The notes beneath the pieces were generated by a model. It saw only the letters and a program-made list of their open reading frames with translations, was not told where the DNA came from and made no database searches. The position numbers were made by a program, and so were the translations under genes. DNA of 64,000 nt from Streptomyces diastatochromogenes (GTDB lineage Bacteria > Actinomycetota > Actinomycetes > Streptomycetales > Streptomycetaceae), in assembly GCF_002242805.1 (NCBI RefSeq), contig NZ_MCGQ01000031.1, forward strand, positions 148,336-212,335, written 5' to 3'. Positions 25,889 to 33,930 of this stretch are shown here, in pieces. Position 1 is the stretch's first letter. Each line of letters begins with the position of its first letter.

Positions 25889-26424
25889 AACCTCAACTCC
25901 GCCCGCAGTACGCCCCTTTCGCCCCGCCCCGCCCGCCGGTTGCCCACCTCGGTCGGGGCGGGAGCGGCGACGGCCAGGGTGAAACCGAGCCGCTCCAGGA
26001 AGCACTCGCCGGAGCGCCAGCCCGCCGGGACCGTCGCCGTGACCAGGGGCACCCGACCGGCGCGGGCCAGCAGGGACTCGGCCAGCGCACGGCCGAGGCC
26101 GCGGCCTCGCGCCCACGGCGCCAGCAGGAACAGGCCCACCGCCACCGCGCCCGGCTCCGGATGGTCCCGTACGGCGTCCACCAGGCCCGCGACCACGCCG
26201 TCCCGCTCCAGCACCAGGAGCACCTTGTCGTCGGGGCTCGCGCCCTCCGGCAGCGAGTAGAACAGGCTCTGCACGTCCCCGGGCCCCGACGGCAGTCCCG
26301 TCGCCGCCACGAACCAGTCCTCGCACTCCGCGAACAGCGTGAGCAGCGGCACCTCGTCCGCCGGACCGGGCTCGCGCACCACCACCCGCTCACCGGGCAC
26401 GTCGATCATCCACGCGTCAACCAC
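25885..26424 (-). CDS. GNAT family N-acetyltransferase
   Basis: A 179-residue acyltransferase. The acetyl-CoA-binding motif is visible as LFLLAPWARGRGLGRALAESLL (shown here in part) near 95-118, after a beta strand VLLVLERDGVVAGLVDA near 68. The start is the GTG at 26424; an ATG at 26409 is possible. The acceptor is unknown. Although next to a desA/desB-like pair, it is on the opposite strand and does not resemble the DesC acyltransferase. Confidence 0.8.
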   Translation of the reverse strand: MVDAWMIDVPGERVVVREPGPADEVPLLTLFAECEDWFVAATGLPSGPGDVQSLFYSLPEGASPDDKVLLVLERDGVVAGLVDAVRDHPEPGAVAVGLFLLAPWARGRGLGRALAESLLARAGRVPLVTATVPAGWRSGECFLERLGFTLAVAAPAPTEVGNRRAGRGERGVLRAELRF

Positions 26425-26628
26425 CCGACCGACGTTAGCCGCAGGTCACCACGCTCCAACGCGTTTTCCCCGTACGGCAGTACCCACTTTCGGGTTCCGA
26501 TCGTTGGGCTTTCCGGACGCGTGGGATTCTTCCCGTACAAACTGGAAGAACGCCGTACAGAAGTCCCTGCACCAGCCGGAAGCCGGCATGGTCGCCCCCC
26601 TTGTCCCCGCGCCCCGGAGGAGAGCCCC

Positions 26629-27987
26629 ATGAGCCTGCCGCCCCTCGCCTCAGGACCCGACGGCCCCGAAGCCCTGCGGCCGCTCCTGGACACCGTCATA
26701 GACGCGCTCGCGAGCGGCGCCCGGGCCCGCGGCGGACCGCTGCCGGCCGGCGGGCCCGAGGCCGTCGCCGCACGGATCGCCGACGCCCTCGGGGACGTCC
26801 TGCCGGACGACGGCGACCCGGGCGCGCTGCACGCCCTCGTGCGGGCCCTGGCCGAGGGCGCCGCCGACCCCGCGGACCCGCTGTGCGCGGCCCATCTGCA
26901 CTGCCCGCCGCTCGCCGTCGCCACCGCCGCCGACCTCGCCGCGAGCGTCCTCAACCCGTCCCTGGACTCCTGGGACCAGGCCCCGGCCGCCTCCGCGCTG
27001 GAGGCCGAGGTCACGCGCGCTCTCGCCCAGGAGATCGGCCTCGCCGACGCCCTGGTCACCACCGGCGGCACCGAGTCCAACCAGCTCGCCCTGCTGCTCG
27101 CCCGCGAGGCCCACGGCGGCAGCGTCCACCTGGTCTGCGGGGCGAACGCCCACCACTCGCTGCCCCGCGCCGCCTGGCTGCTCGGCCTGCCCGAGCCGGT
27201 CGTCGTCCCCGCCCCGGGCGGCACCCTCGACCCGGCCGCCCTCGACGCGGCCCTGACCGCGCTCTCCGGCCCGCTGCTGGTCGCCGCCACCGCCGGCACC
27301 ACCGACGCCGGGCTCATCGACCCGCTGCCCGAGATCGCCGGCCTGTGCACCGCCCACGGCGCCCGCCTGCACATCGACGCCGCCTACGGCGGAGGCCTCG
27401 CCTTCAGCGACCGGCACCGGGACAAGCTCGCCGGACTCGAAGCCGCCCACACCGTCACCCTCGACCTGCACAAACTCGGCTGGCAGCCGGCCGCCGCCGG
27501 CCTCCTCGCCGTGGCCCGGCCCCGCGAACTCGCCGTCCTGCACCAGCGCGCCGACTACCTGAACGCCGACGACGACACCGAGGCCGGACTCCCCGACCTG
27601 CTCGGCCGCTCCCTGCGCACCACCCGCCGGCCGGACATCCTCAAGATCGCCGTCACCCTCAGGACGCTGGGCCGCGGCGGACTGGGCACCCTGGTCGACC
27701 AGGTCTGCGCCCGCGCGCGCGAGTTCGCCGCGCTCGTCCAGGGCCACTCCGGCTTCGAGCTGTACGACCGGCCCGTCATCAGCACGGTCCTGTTCCGGCC
27801 CGCCGGAGCGGACGACGACACCGTCGCCGCCGTACGCCGCACGCTGCTGCAGGAAGGCCGGGCCGTCCTCGGCCGCGCCCGTCTCGACGGCCGCCTCTGG
27901 CTCAAGGCCACCTTCCTCAACCCCCACACCCGGCCGGACGAACTGGCCCAGCTCCTCAAACTCGTAGAAGGAACGACCCCCAGATGA
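26629..27987 (+). CDS. PLP-dependent amino-acid decarboxylase, DesA-like
   Basis: A 452-residue group II decarboxylase resembling lysine decarboxylase DesA and 2,4-diaminobutyrate decarboxylases. PLP-fold markers are TTGGTESNQLALLLAR near 144, AHHSLPRA near 174, TAGTTDAG near 221, HIDAAYGG near 248 and the Schiff-base lysine Lys282 in LDLHKLGW. A GGAGGAG-type site precedes the ATG. The stop overlaps the next start (ATGA), so decarboxylase and N-hydroxylase are made together, as in desferrioxamine desAB. The amino acid substrate (Lys, Orn or Dab) cannot be told from sequence alone. Confidence 0.86.
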   Translation: MSLPPLASGPDGPEALRPLLDTVIDALASGARARGGPLPAGGPEAVAARIADALGDVLPDDGDPGALHALVRALAEGAADPADPLCAAHLHCPPLAVATAADLAASVLNPSLDSWDQAPAASALEAEVTRALAQEIGLADALVTTGGTESNQLALLLAREAHGGSVHLVCGANAHHSLPRAAWLLGLPEPVVVPAPGGTLDPAALDAALTALSGPLLVAATAGTTDAGLIDPLPEIAGLCTAHGARLHIDAAYGGGLAFSDRHRDKLAGLEAAHTVTLDLHKLGWQPAAAGLLAVARPRELAVLHQRADYLNADDDTEAGLPDLLGRSLRTTRRPDILKIAVTLRTLGRGGLGTLVDQVCARAREFAALVQGHSGFELYDRPVISTVLFRPAGADDDTVAAVRRTLLQEGRAVLGRARLDGRLWLKATFLNPHTRPDELAQLLKLVEGTTPR

Positions 27988-29396
27988 CCATCCCCCCACG
28001 CCACGAGCCCGAGTCCCCGCGCGACCTGGTCGGCATCGGCATCGGCCCCTGCAATCTCTCCCTCGCCGCCCTCGCCCACCCGCTCGCCGAACTCGACGCC
28101 GTCTTCTACGAACAGCGCCCCGCCTTCGACTGGCACCCCGGCCTCCTCATCGAGGGCGCCACCATCCAGGTGCCGTTCCTCGCCGACCTGGTGACCCTCG
28201 CCGACCCCACCAGCCCCTGGAGCTTCCTCAACTACCTCAGGACCCGCGAGCGGCTCTTCCCCTTCTACTTCGCCGAGCGCTTCCAGATCCAGCGCGCCGA
28301 GTACGACGCCTACTGCCGCTGGGTCTCCGAGAACCTCCCCGGGCTGCGCTTCCGCCACCAGGTCGACGCCGTCCGCTGGAACCCCGAACGCGATGTGTTC
28401 GAGGTCGACCACACCCAGCTCGACGCCGAGGGCGAGGCCGAGGCGCTGGGCCGCACCTACACCCGCAACGTCGTCCTCGGCGTGGGCACCGCCCCCTATG
28501 TGCCCGACCCGCTCAAGCCTCTGGTCGAGGCGCCCGGCGTCCCGGTCTTCCACGCCGCCGACTACCTCGACCACCGCGCCGCCGTCCTCGCCGCCGAGCA
28601 CGTCACCGTCGTCGGCTCCGGACAGTCCGGTGCCGAGGTCTTCCTCGACCTGCTCCGCAACCGCCCCGCCGGACACGAGAAGCTGCACTGGATCGGCCGG
28701 AGCGAGGCGTTCGCGCCGATGGAGTACTCCAAGCTCGGCCTGGAGCACTTCACCCCCGACTACACCCGCTACTTCCACGCCCTCGCCGAGCCCGTCCGCG
28801 ACCGGCTGGTCGCCGCCCAGTGGCAGCTGCACAAGGGCATCGACGCCGGCACGCTCGCCGAGATCCACGACGAGCTGTACCGGCGCACCCTGGACGGCGG
28901 CTGGCCGGACGCCGTCCTGACCCCCGGTGTCAGCGTCCGCACCGCCGGCCGCATCGCCACGACCAAGGTCGAACTGCACCTGGAACACGTCCAGCAGGGC
29001 AGCCGCTCCCGGCTCACCACCGACGCCGTCGTCCTCGCCACCGGCTACGGCGAACGCCCGCTCGGCCGCATCCTCGCGGGGCTCGACCCCTACCTGCGCC
29101 GCGACAGCAGCGAACGCCTGCGCATCGACGACGAGTTCCGGCTCGTCCTCGACCCCTCGGTCACCGGATCGGTGTACGTCCAGAACGCCGAGGTCCACAC
29201 CCATGGCGTCGGCGCCCCCGACCTCGGCCTCGCCGCCTGGCGCAGCGCCTCCATCCTCAACTCCCTCACGGAGAAGGAGCCGTACCCGCAGCCCCTCCGA
29301 ACGGCCTTCACCACGTTCGGACTTCAGGAGCAGCGGTCCAGGGTGCCGCAGACCAGGCAGGCGAAGCAGCTGACTCCGCTGGTCGAGGAAGGGTGA
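27984..29396 (+). CDS. Lysine/ornithine N-monooxygenase, DesB/IucD-like
   Basis: A 470-residue flavin N-hydroxylase that converts the terminal amine of lysine, cadaverine or similar to a hydroxylamine with NADPH and oxygen. Motifs are the FAD loop GIGIGPCNLSLAAL near 18-31, FDWHPGLLIEGATIQVPFL, shown in part, near 47-65, NADPH loop VVGSGQSGAEVFLDLL near 208, and LATGYGERPL near 350. It is coupled to the decarboxylase. Downstream lies a terminator, not the desC acyltransferase or desD synthetase, so the product must be finished elsewhere. No obvious iron-box palindrome is seen before the operon. Confidence 0.88.
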   Translation: MTIPPRHEPESPRDLVGIGIGPCNLSLAALAHPLAELDAVFYEQRPAFDWHPGLLIEGATIQVPFLADLVTLADPTSPWSFLNYLRTRERLFPFYFAERFQIQRAEYDAYCRWVSENLPGLRFRHQVDAVRWNPERDVFEVDHTQLDAEGEAEALGRTYTRNVVLGVGTAPYVPDPLKPLVEAPGVPVFHAADYLDHRAAVLAAEHVTVVGSGQSGAEVFLDLLRNRPAGHEKLHWIGRSEAFAPMEYSKLGLEHFTPDYTRYFHALAEPVRDRLVAAQWQLHKGIDAGTLAEIHDELYRRTLDGGWPDAVLTPGVSVRTAGRIATTKVELHLEHVQQGSRSRLTTDAVVLATGYGERPLGRILAGLDPYLRRDSSERLRIDDEFRLVLDPSVTGSVYVQNAEVHTHGVGAPDLGLAAWRSASILNSLTEKEPYPQPLRTAFTTFGLQEQRSRVPQTRQAKQLTPLVEEG

Positions 29397-29403
29397 GAGA
29401 GGC

Positions 29404-29430
29404 GTTCCCTGGAACGGTGTTCCAGGGAAC
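29404..29430. terminator. Bidirectional terminator
   Basis: GTTCCCTGGAAC (29404-29415) and GTTCCAGGGAAC (29419-29430) form a perfect 12-bp stem with a 3-nt loop. It lies between the convergent N-hydroxylase and 5'-nucleotidase genes. Confidence 0.8.
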
Positions 29431-29438
29431 GGCTTTCC

Positions 29439-31244
29439 CTAGAACACCGGCGTGCCGTTCCGCGTCAGCTTCCAGTCCACGGACGCGAAGTCCTTCGGGT
29501 CCAGGACGCCCTTCGTGGTGACCCACTCCGCGATCCGGGTGCGGATCTCCGTCGACTCCGACCACAGCTCCTTGGCCGAGGCGACATGCGGGAAGGCGCC
29601 GCCGCCGTTGGCACGGTAGTTGTTCACCGCGAACACGAACTGCTGGGCGTCGTCCAGCGCGGCACCGTTGAAGGTGAGGTTCTTGATCCGCGAACCGGCC
29701 GGCTGGGCGATGTCGATGTCGTACGACAGGCCCGAGACGTAGTCGTAGTTGTAGTCGGGACGGCCGCCCGCGTTGGTCAGCTTCTCCACGTCGACGGCGG
29801 CGTCGGCGGCCGTCTGGACGTAGTACTGCGCCGAGTACTCCAGGTACGCCCGCACCTGGGCGCCCGTCAGCAGCTTGGCGACCAGCGTGTTGTCGTACAC
29901 GTACAGGCTCGACAGGTCCCGGATGGTCACGTTGCCGGCCGGGATCTCGGAGGTCCGGGAGAACGGCGAGGCCTGTGCGATCACCGGCAGCGAGGCGTAC
30001 TCGGTGCCCGCCAGCGCGGCCTTGACCACGTCCTCCTGGACCTTGGTGATCAGGTCGATGATCGGGGCGTCCTTGTAGCGGGCCTCGACGGTCGTCAGGG
30101 TCGCGGTGGCGGTGCCGACGACCTGGTTCACGTACGTCACGACCTTCGCGTGCTCGTCGCTGAGCAGCTTGGTGATCTTCGGGTCGTCGGCGACCGAGTT
30201 GGAGTTGAGCACCTTCGAGGAGACGGACTCGACGGTCCACCGGCCCTTCTCGAAGACCAGCTCGATGTCGAACACGGACAGCCGCTCCGCGTACGCCAGC
30301 GGCTCCGACAGCACGACCGTCTTCCCGGTCTTGTCGTTGGTGACCTTCAGCTCCGGGATCTCCACGTGCGCGTGGCCGACCAGGACGGCGTCGATGTCCG
30401 GGACCTGCTTGGCGACGTTGGCGGCCGCGTTCTCCACGTACGGCAGCTGGTCACCGTACGACGAGGTGCCGGAGGACCCGGAGTGCGCCGAGACCACGAC
30501 GACGTCGGCACCCAGTGCCTTCAGCTTCGGCACCCACTTCGCGGCCTGCTCCTCCAGACCCGGGAACGCCAGCTTGCCCTGCACGTACGCCTTGTCCCAG
30601 ATCGCGATGCCGGGGTTGGTCAGGCCGAGCACGGCGACCTTGACCGGCCGGGCGCCCGGCACGTGGAAGGTCTTGATGAAGTAGGGCGGGAAGGCGGGCC
30701 GCAGCGTCTTGGCGTCGACCGCGTTGGCGCCGAGCAGCGGGAAGTCCAGCTGGTCCTCGAACTTGCGCAGGGTCTCGATGCCGTAGTTGAACTCGTGGTT
30801 GCCGAGCGCCGCCGCGTCGTACCCGATCGCGTTCATCGCCTGCGCCATCGGGTGCACCGGGCCGCCCTTGGCGGTGATCGGGTCGACCTTGGCGTAGTAG
30901 TACGTCAGCGGGGTGCCCTGGATCGTGTCGCCGGCGTCCAGCAGCAGCGTGTTGCAGTGGCCCTTCTCCGCGCGGATCTGGTTGACCAGCGTCGAGATCC
31001 GGGCCAGGCCCTGGGCGTTGCCCGCCTTGTCGGTGTACTCCGCGTTCTTGAAGTAGTCCCAGTTGAAGACGTGGCCGTGCAGGTCGGTGGTGCCCATGAC
31101 GGTGAGCGAGTAGCGCTTCACGTGCTTCCCGGGCGTCTGCTGCTCGGCCGCCTCGGCCGCCGGAGCCGCCGCCGCACCGGCGATCGCCACTCCCGCCCCC
31201 GTCGCGGCGGACTTCTTCAGGAACTTCCGGCGGTTCAACGGCAT
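29439..31244 (-). CDS. Tat-exported 5'-nucleotidase / cyclic phosphodiesterase
   Basis: A 601-residue secreted metallophosphoesterase that hydrolyses extracellular nucleotides. Start is the ATG at 31244 after GAGGAG. A twin-arginine signal (RRKFLKKSAATGAGVAIAG, AEA cleavage) opens the protein. The calcineurin-like domain shows TTDLHGH near 62, DAGDTIQG near 105, GNHEFNYG near 155 and VGHAHVEIPE near 300. A 5'-nucleotidase C-terminal domain (FAVNNYRANGGGAF near 555) follows. It probably serves phosphate or nucleoside scavenging. Confidence 0.9.
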   Translation of the reverse strand: MPLNRRKFLKKSAATGAGVAIAGAAAAPAAEAAEQQTPGKHVKRYSLTVMGTTDLHGHVFNWDYFKNAEYTDKAGNAQGLARISTLVNQIRAEKGHCNTLLLDAGDTIQGTPLTYYYAKVDPITAKGGPVHPMAQAMNAIGYDAAALGNHEFNYGIETLRKFEDQLDFPLLGANAVDAKTLRPAFPPYFIKTFHVPGARPVKVAVLGLTNPGIAIWDKAYVQGKLAFPGLEEQAAKWVPKLKALGADVVVVSAHSGSSGTSSYGDQLPYVENAAANVAKQVPDIDAVLVGHAHVEIPELKVTNDKTGKTVVLSEPLAYAERLSVFDIELVFEKGRWTVESVSSKVLNSNSVADDPKITKLLSDEHAKVVTYVNQVVGTATATLTTVEARYKDAPIIDLITKVQEDVVKAALAGTEYASLPVIAQASPFSRTSEIPAGNVTIRDLSSLYVYDNTLVAKLLTGAQVRAYLEYSAQYYVQTAADAAVDVEKLTNAGGRPDYNYDYVSGLSYDIDIAQPAGSRIKNLTFNGAALDDAQQFVFAVNNYRANGGGAFPHVASAKELWSESTEIRTRIAEWVTTKGVLDPKDFASVDWKLTRNGTPVF

Positions 31245-31393
31245 CTCTCGGTCTCCTCGGGGAATGGTCAACAACGCGCGTAGATTCTGACCCGTTCATG
31301 ACCGACGGCAACAGGTCCATGAGGTTTCGATCTGGTGACCTGTGAGGTGAACTCCGGCCGCCGAAGCGGGAGGTGCGTGACAGAGTGGGACGT

Positions 31394-32089
31394 ATGACCT
31401 CTCCGTCGACCGTCCCGTACGGCACCCCCGACGCCCCCCTCCTCGTGGTCCGCGGCGAGGCCGAACTCGACGTCGAGCCCGAGATCGCCCGCATCGGTGT
31501 GACCGTGAGCGCCCGCGGCCGCGACCGGCGCTCCACCCTGGACGACCTCACCCGTCGCAACACCGCCGTCCTCGACCTCGTGAAGTCCTACGGCGACGCG
31601 GTGGAGGAGCTGTCCACCGGCGCCTTCTCCATCACCCCGGAACTCACCGAGCGCGGCCGGGGCGAGCGGGTGCGCAGTTACCAGGGCCGGGTCCACCTCG
31701 GCGCCGAGTTCTCGGACTTCACCGTCCTCGGTGAACTCACCACCCGCCTGGCCGACTTGGACCTGACCCGGGTCGACGGCCCCTGGTGGTCCCTGCGCCC
31801 CGGCTCGCCGGTGCACGCGGAGGCCAGGCGGCGGGCGGTCGGCGACGCGCTCCAGCGGGCCCGGGAGTACGCCGAGGCCCTGGGCACCTCGATCGCCGCC
31901 CTGATCGAACTGGCCGACACCGGCGCCGAACGCCCGCGGGCCGGCGGGGCCGCCTTCGCGCGGAGTGTCCGGCGCATGGGCATGGCCGAAACGGCCGAGC
32001 CCGCCGAACCTCTCGATCTGGAACCCTCGCGACTGCGGGTGACGGCCCAGGTCAGCGCTCAATTCACTGTGGTGCCGCCGCGACTGTGA
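31394..32089 (+). CDS. SIMPL (DUF541) domain protein
   Basis: A 231-residue protein starting at the ATG at 31394. It carries the SIMPL/DUF541 fold: LLVVRGEAELDVEPEIARIGVTVSA (partly shown) near 23-45, then a helix-rich part and the C-terminal RVTAQVSAQF. No signal peptide is obvious, unlike many Gram-negative members. The role of this family is poorly defined, with links to oxidative and membrane stress. It reads toward pyruvate kinase but a 154-bp gap with its own signals separates them. Confidence 0.8.
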   Translation: MTSPSTVPYGTPDAPLLVVRGEAELDVEPEIARIGVTVSARGRDRRSTLDDLTRRNTAVLDLVKSYGDAVEELSTGAFSITPELTERGRGERVRSYQGRVHLGAEFSDFTVLGELTTRLADLDLTRVDGPWWSLRPGSPVHAEARRRAVGDALQRAREYAEALGTSIAALIELADTGAERPRAGGAAFARSVRRMGMAETAEPAEPLDLEPSRLRVTAQVSAQFTVVPPRL

Positions 32090-32154
32090 ATTGTGCGGGC
32101 CGAGAATCGACGCCCGAAAAGAATCGCTCATAGGAGCGGGCGGCTGCACAATTC
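32088..32154 (+). other. Inverted repeat spanning the SIMPL-pyk gap
   Basis: GAATTGTGC (32088-32096) and GCACAATTC (32146-32154) are perfect 9-bp arms 49 bp apart. The left arm begins at the SIMPL stop codon. They could pair in the mRNA as a long-range stem or bind a regulator. The AT-rich arms are unusual for this genome. Confidence 0.5.
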
Positions 32155-32231
32155 AACACTTGTCAATAGCCCTTTACGCAAAGGTTGTTGAGTGGTCATG
32201 TAGCCCGGATTCTCTACCGGCGGGTAAGGCC

Positions 32232-32237
32232 TAGGCT
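32232..32237 (+). promoter_or_regulatory. Candidate -10 box giving leaderless pyk mRNA
   Basis: TAGGCT lies 6 bp before the pyk ATG (32244), so transcription would begin at or next to the start codon. There is no Shine-Dalgarno-like sequence between. No good -35 is visible. Confidence 0.45.
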
Positions 32238-32243
32238 CGAATC

Positions 32244-33680
32244 ATGCGCCGAGCGAAGATCGTCTGTACTCTGGGGCCCGCCACCGACTCGTACGACCAG
32301 ATCAAGGCCCTGGTCGAGGCCGGAATGGACGTCGCCCGCTTCAACCTCAGCCACGGCACGCACGCCGAACACGAGGAGCGTTACCAGCGCGTACGGAAGG
32401 CGGCCGACGAAACCGGTCGCAGCGTCGGAATGCTCGCCGACCTTCAAGGTCCGAAGATCCGGCTCGGCCGCTTCAGCGAAGGACCCGTACTCCTTGAACG
32501 CGGCGACTCGTTCACCATCACCGTGGAGGAGGGCGTCGAGGGCGACCGCCACACGTGCGGCACCACGTACGCCGGCCTCGCCGCCGATGTCACCCCGGGT
32601 GAGCGCGTCCTCGTGGACGACGGCAAGGTCTGCCTGGAGGTCACCGCCGTCGACGGCCCCCGGGTCCGCACCCGGGTGATCGAGGGCGGGGTGATCTCCG
32701 ACCACAAGGGCCTGAACCTCCCCGGCGTCGCCGTCTCCGTGCCCGCCCTCTCCGAGAAGGACGAGGACGACCTGCGCTGGGCGCTGCGCACGGGCTTCGA
32801 CGTCATCGCCCTCTCCTTCGTCCGCAGCGGCAAGGACGCCGCGGACGTCCACCGCATCATGGCGGAGGAGGGCCGCCGCCTCCCGGTGATCGCCAAGGTG
32901 GAGAAGCCACAGGCGGTCGACAGCATCGACGACATCGTCGCCGCCTTCGACGGCATCATGGTCGCGCGCGGCGACCTGGGTGTGGAGATGCCGCTGGAGC
33001 AGGTCCCGATCGTGCAGAAGCGCGCGATCAAGCTCGCCAGGCGCAACGCCAAGCCGGTCATCGTGGCCACCCAGATGCTGGACTCGATGATCGACAACTC
33101 CCGTCCGACCCGTGCCGAGGCCTCGGACGTGGCCAACGCGGTCATCGACGGCACGGACGCGGTGATGCTGTCCGGCGAGACCAGCGTCGGCAAGTACCCG
33201 ATCGAGACCGTGCGGACCATGGCGAAGATCGTCGAGGCGGCCGAGGAGGACCTGCTCGCCAAGGGCCTGCCGCCGCTGACCGAGCGGAACAAACCCCGCA
33301 CCCAGGGCGGCGCGGTCGCCCGGGCCGCCGCCGAGATGGGCGACTTCCTGGGGGCGAAGTTCCTGGTGGCGTTCACCCAGTCGGGAGACACGGCCCGTCG
33401 GCTGTCGCGCTACCGCTCGCCCATCCCGCTGCTGGCGTTCACCCCGGAGCAGGCCACCCGCTCCCAGCTCAGCCTCACCTGGGGGGCGGAGACCTTCCTC
33501 GGCCCGCACGTCGACTCCACGGACGCCATGGTCGACCAGGTGGACGAACTGCTGCTGAAGTACGGCCGCTGCCAGAAGGGCGACGTCGTGGTCATCACGG
33601 CGGGCTCCCCGCCCGGTGTCTCCGGCTCGACCAACCTGGTCCGGGTGCACCACATCGGCGAGGACGACAGTCCCACATAG
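32244..33680 (+). CDS. pyk: Pyruvate kinase
   Basis: A 478-residue glycolytic enzyme making pyruvate and ATP from phosphoenolpyruvate. RRAKIVCTLGPATDS at the N-terminus, ARFNLSHGTHAEH near 33, the metal/substrate segment VIAKVEKPQAVDSIDDI near 217 and MVARGDLGVE near 240 are all present. The signature ATQMLDSMIDNSRPTRAEASDVANAV (partly shown) is near 275. A C-terminal allosteric domain ends at residue 478. Probably leaderless (see -10 box) and followed by a strong terminator at 33700. Confidence 0.97.
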   Translation: MRRAKIVCTLGPATDSYDQIKALVEAGMDVARFNLSHGTHAEHEERYQRVRKAADETGRSVGMLADLQGPKIRLGRFSEGPVLLERGDSFTITVEEGVEGDRHTCGTTYAGLAADVTPGERVLVDDGKVCLEVTAVDGPRVRTRVIEGGVISDHKGLNLPGVAVSVPALSEKDEDDLRWALRTGFDVIALSFVRSGKDAADVHRIMAEEGRRLPVIAKVEKPQAVDSIDDIVAAFDGIMVARGDLGVEMPLEQVPIVQKRAIKLARRNAKPVIVATQMLDSMIDNSRPTRAEASDVANAVIDGTDAVMLSGETSVGKYPIETVRTMAKIVEAAEEDLLAKGLPPLTERNKPRTQGGAVARAAAEMGDFLGAKFLVAFTQSGDTARRLSRYRSPIPLLAFTPEQATRSQLSLTWGAETFLGPHVDSTDAMVDQVDELLLKYGRCQKGDVVVITAGSPPGVSGSTNLVRVHHIGEDDSPT

Positions 33681-33699
33681 TGGAACGCGCTACGGAAAA

Positions 33700-33722
33700 G
33701 GGCCCCTCATCGAGAGGGGCCC
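33700..33722 (+). terminator. Terminator of pyk
   Basis: GGGCCCCTC and GAGGGGCCC form a perfect 9-bp stem with loop ATCGA, 19 bp after the pyk stop. It could also end transcription of the opposing tRNA. Confidence 0.85.
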
Positions 33723-33755
33723 GCCAATTCAGTGACCTTGGAATCCAAAGAAAAG

Positions 33756-33830
33756 TGCCCCGGGTCGGACTCGAACCGACACTGTACGGGTTTTGAATCC
33801 GTTGCCTGCTGCCAATTGGGCTACCGGGGC
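33756..33830 (-). tRNA. tRNA-Leu(CAA)-like, with short variable loop
   Basis: A 75-nt cloverleaf on the minus strand: acceptor GCCCCGG pairing with CCGGGGC, a D arm beginning GCC with AATTGGCAGCA loop, anticodon loop TTCAAAA (anticodon CAA at plus 33793-33795), variable loop ACAGT and T arm GTCGG-TTCGAGT-CCGAC. The discriminator base is A; CCA is not encoded. CAA reads leucine codon UUG, but bacterial tRNA-Leu normally has a long variable arm and this one has only 5 nt. The anticodon stem has an A31-C39 mismatch. The identity is therefore uncertain. Confidence 0.85.
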
Positions 33831-33886
33831 TCGCAGAATCCAAGGTTTCCCCTGACCCTCCGCGCGTCCACCATACCGTAGCTAGG

Positions 33887-33892
33887 TAGGCT
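33887..33892 (+). promoter_or_regulatory. Candidate -10 box for the ANTAR regulator
   Basis: TAGGCT lies 38 bp before the GTG start of the response regulator, in the 100-bp region shared with the divergent tRNA promoter. Confidence 0.4.
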
Positions 33893-33930
33893 CTTGTCAG
33901 CAGTACCCCTGCCCTGAACGAGGAGCCCCC

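Noticed and set aside
25885..26424. GNAT gene as the missing DesC acyltransferase
   Set aside because: It is on the opposite strand and its sequence follows ordinary small GNAT proteins rather than the IucB/AlcB/DesC type.
26425..26628. Iron box (DmdR/IdeR type) before the desA/desB-like pair
   Set aside because: The nearest candidate around GTTAGCCGCAGGTCACC matches the 19-bp palindrome poorly.
31302..31352. Possible PhoP (PHO) boxes before the 5'-nucleotidase: GTTCATGA, GTCCATGA and a reverse GTTCACC
   Set aside because: Units are spaced 21 and 12 bp rather than the 11-bp direct-repeat period of PHO boxes, so I do not annotate an operator.
33756..33830. tRNA on the plus strand
   Set aside because: The T-arm sequence GGTTCGAGTCC and the acceptor order fit only the minus strand.
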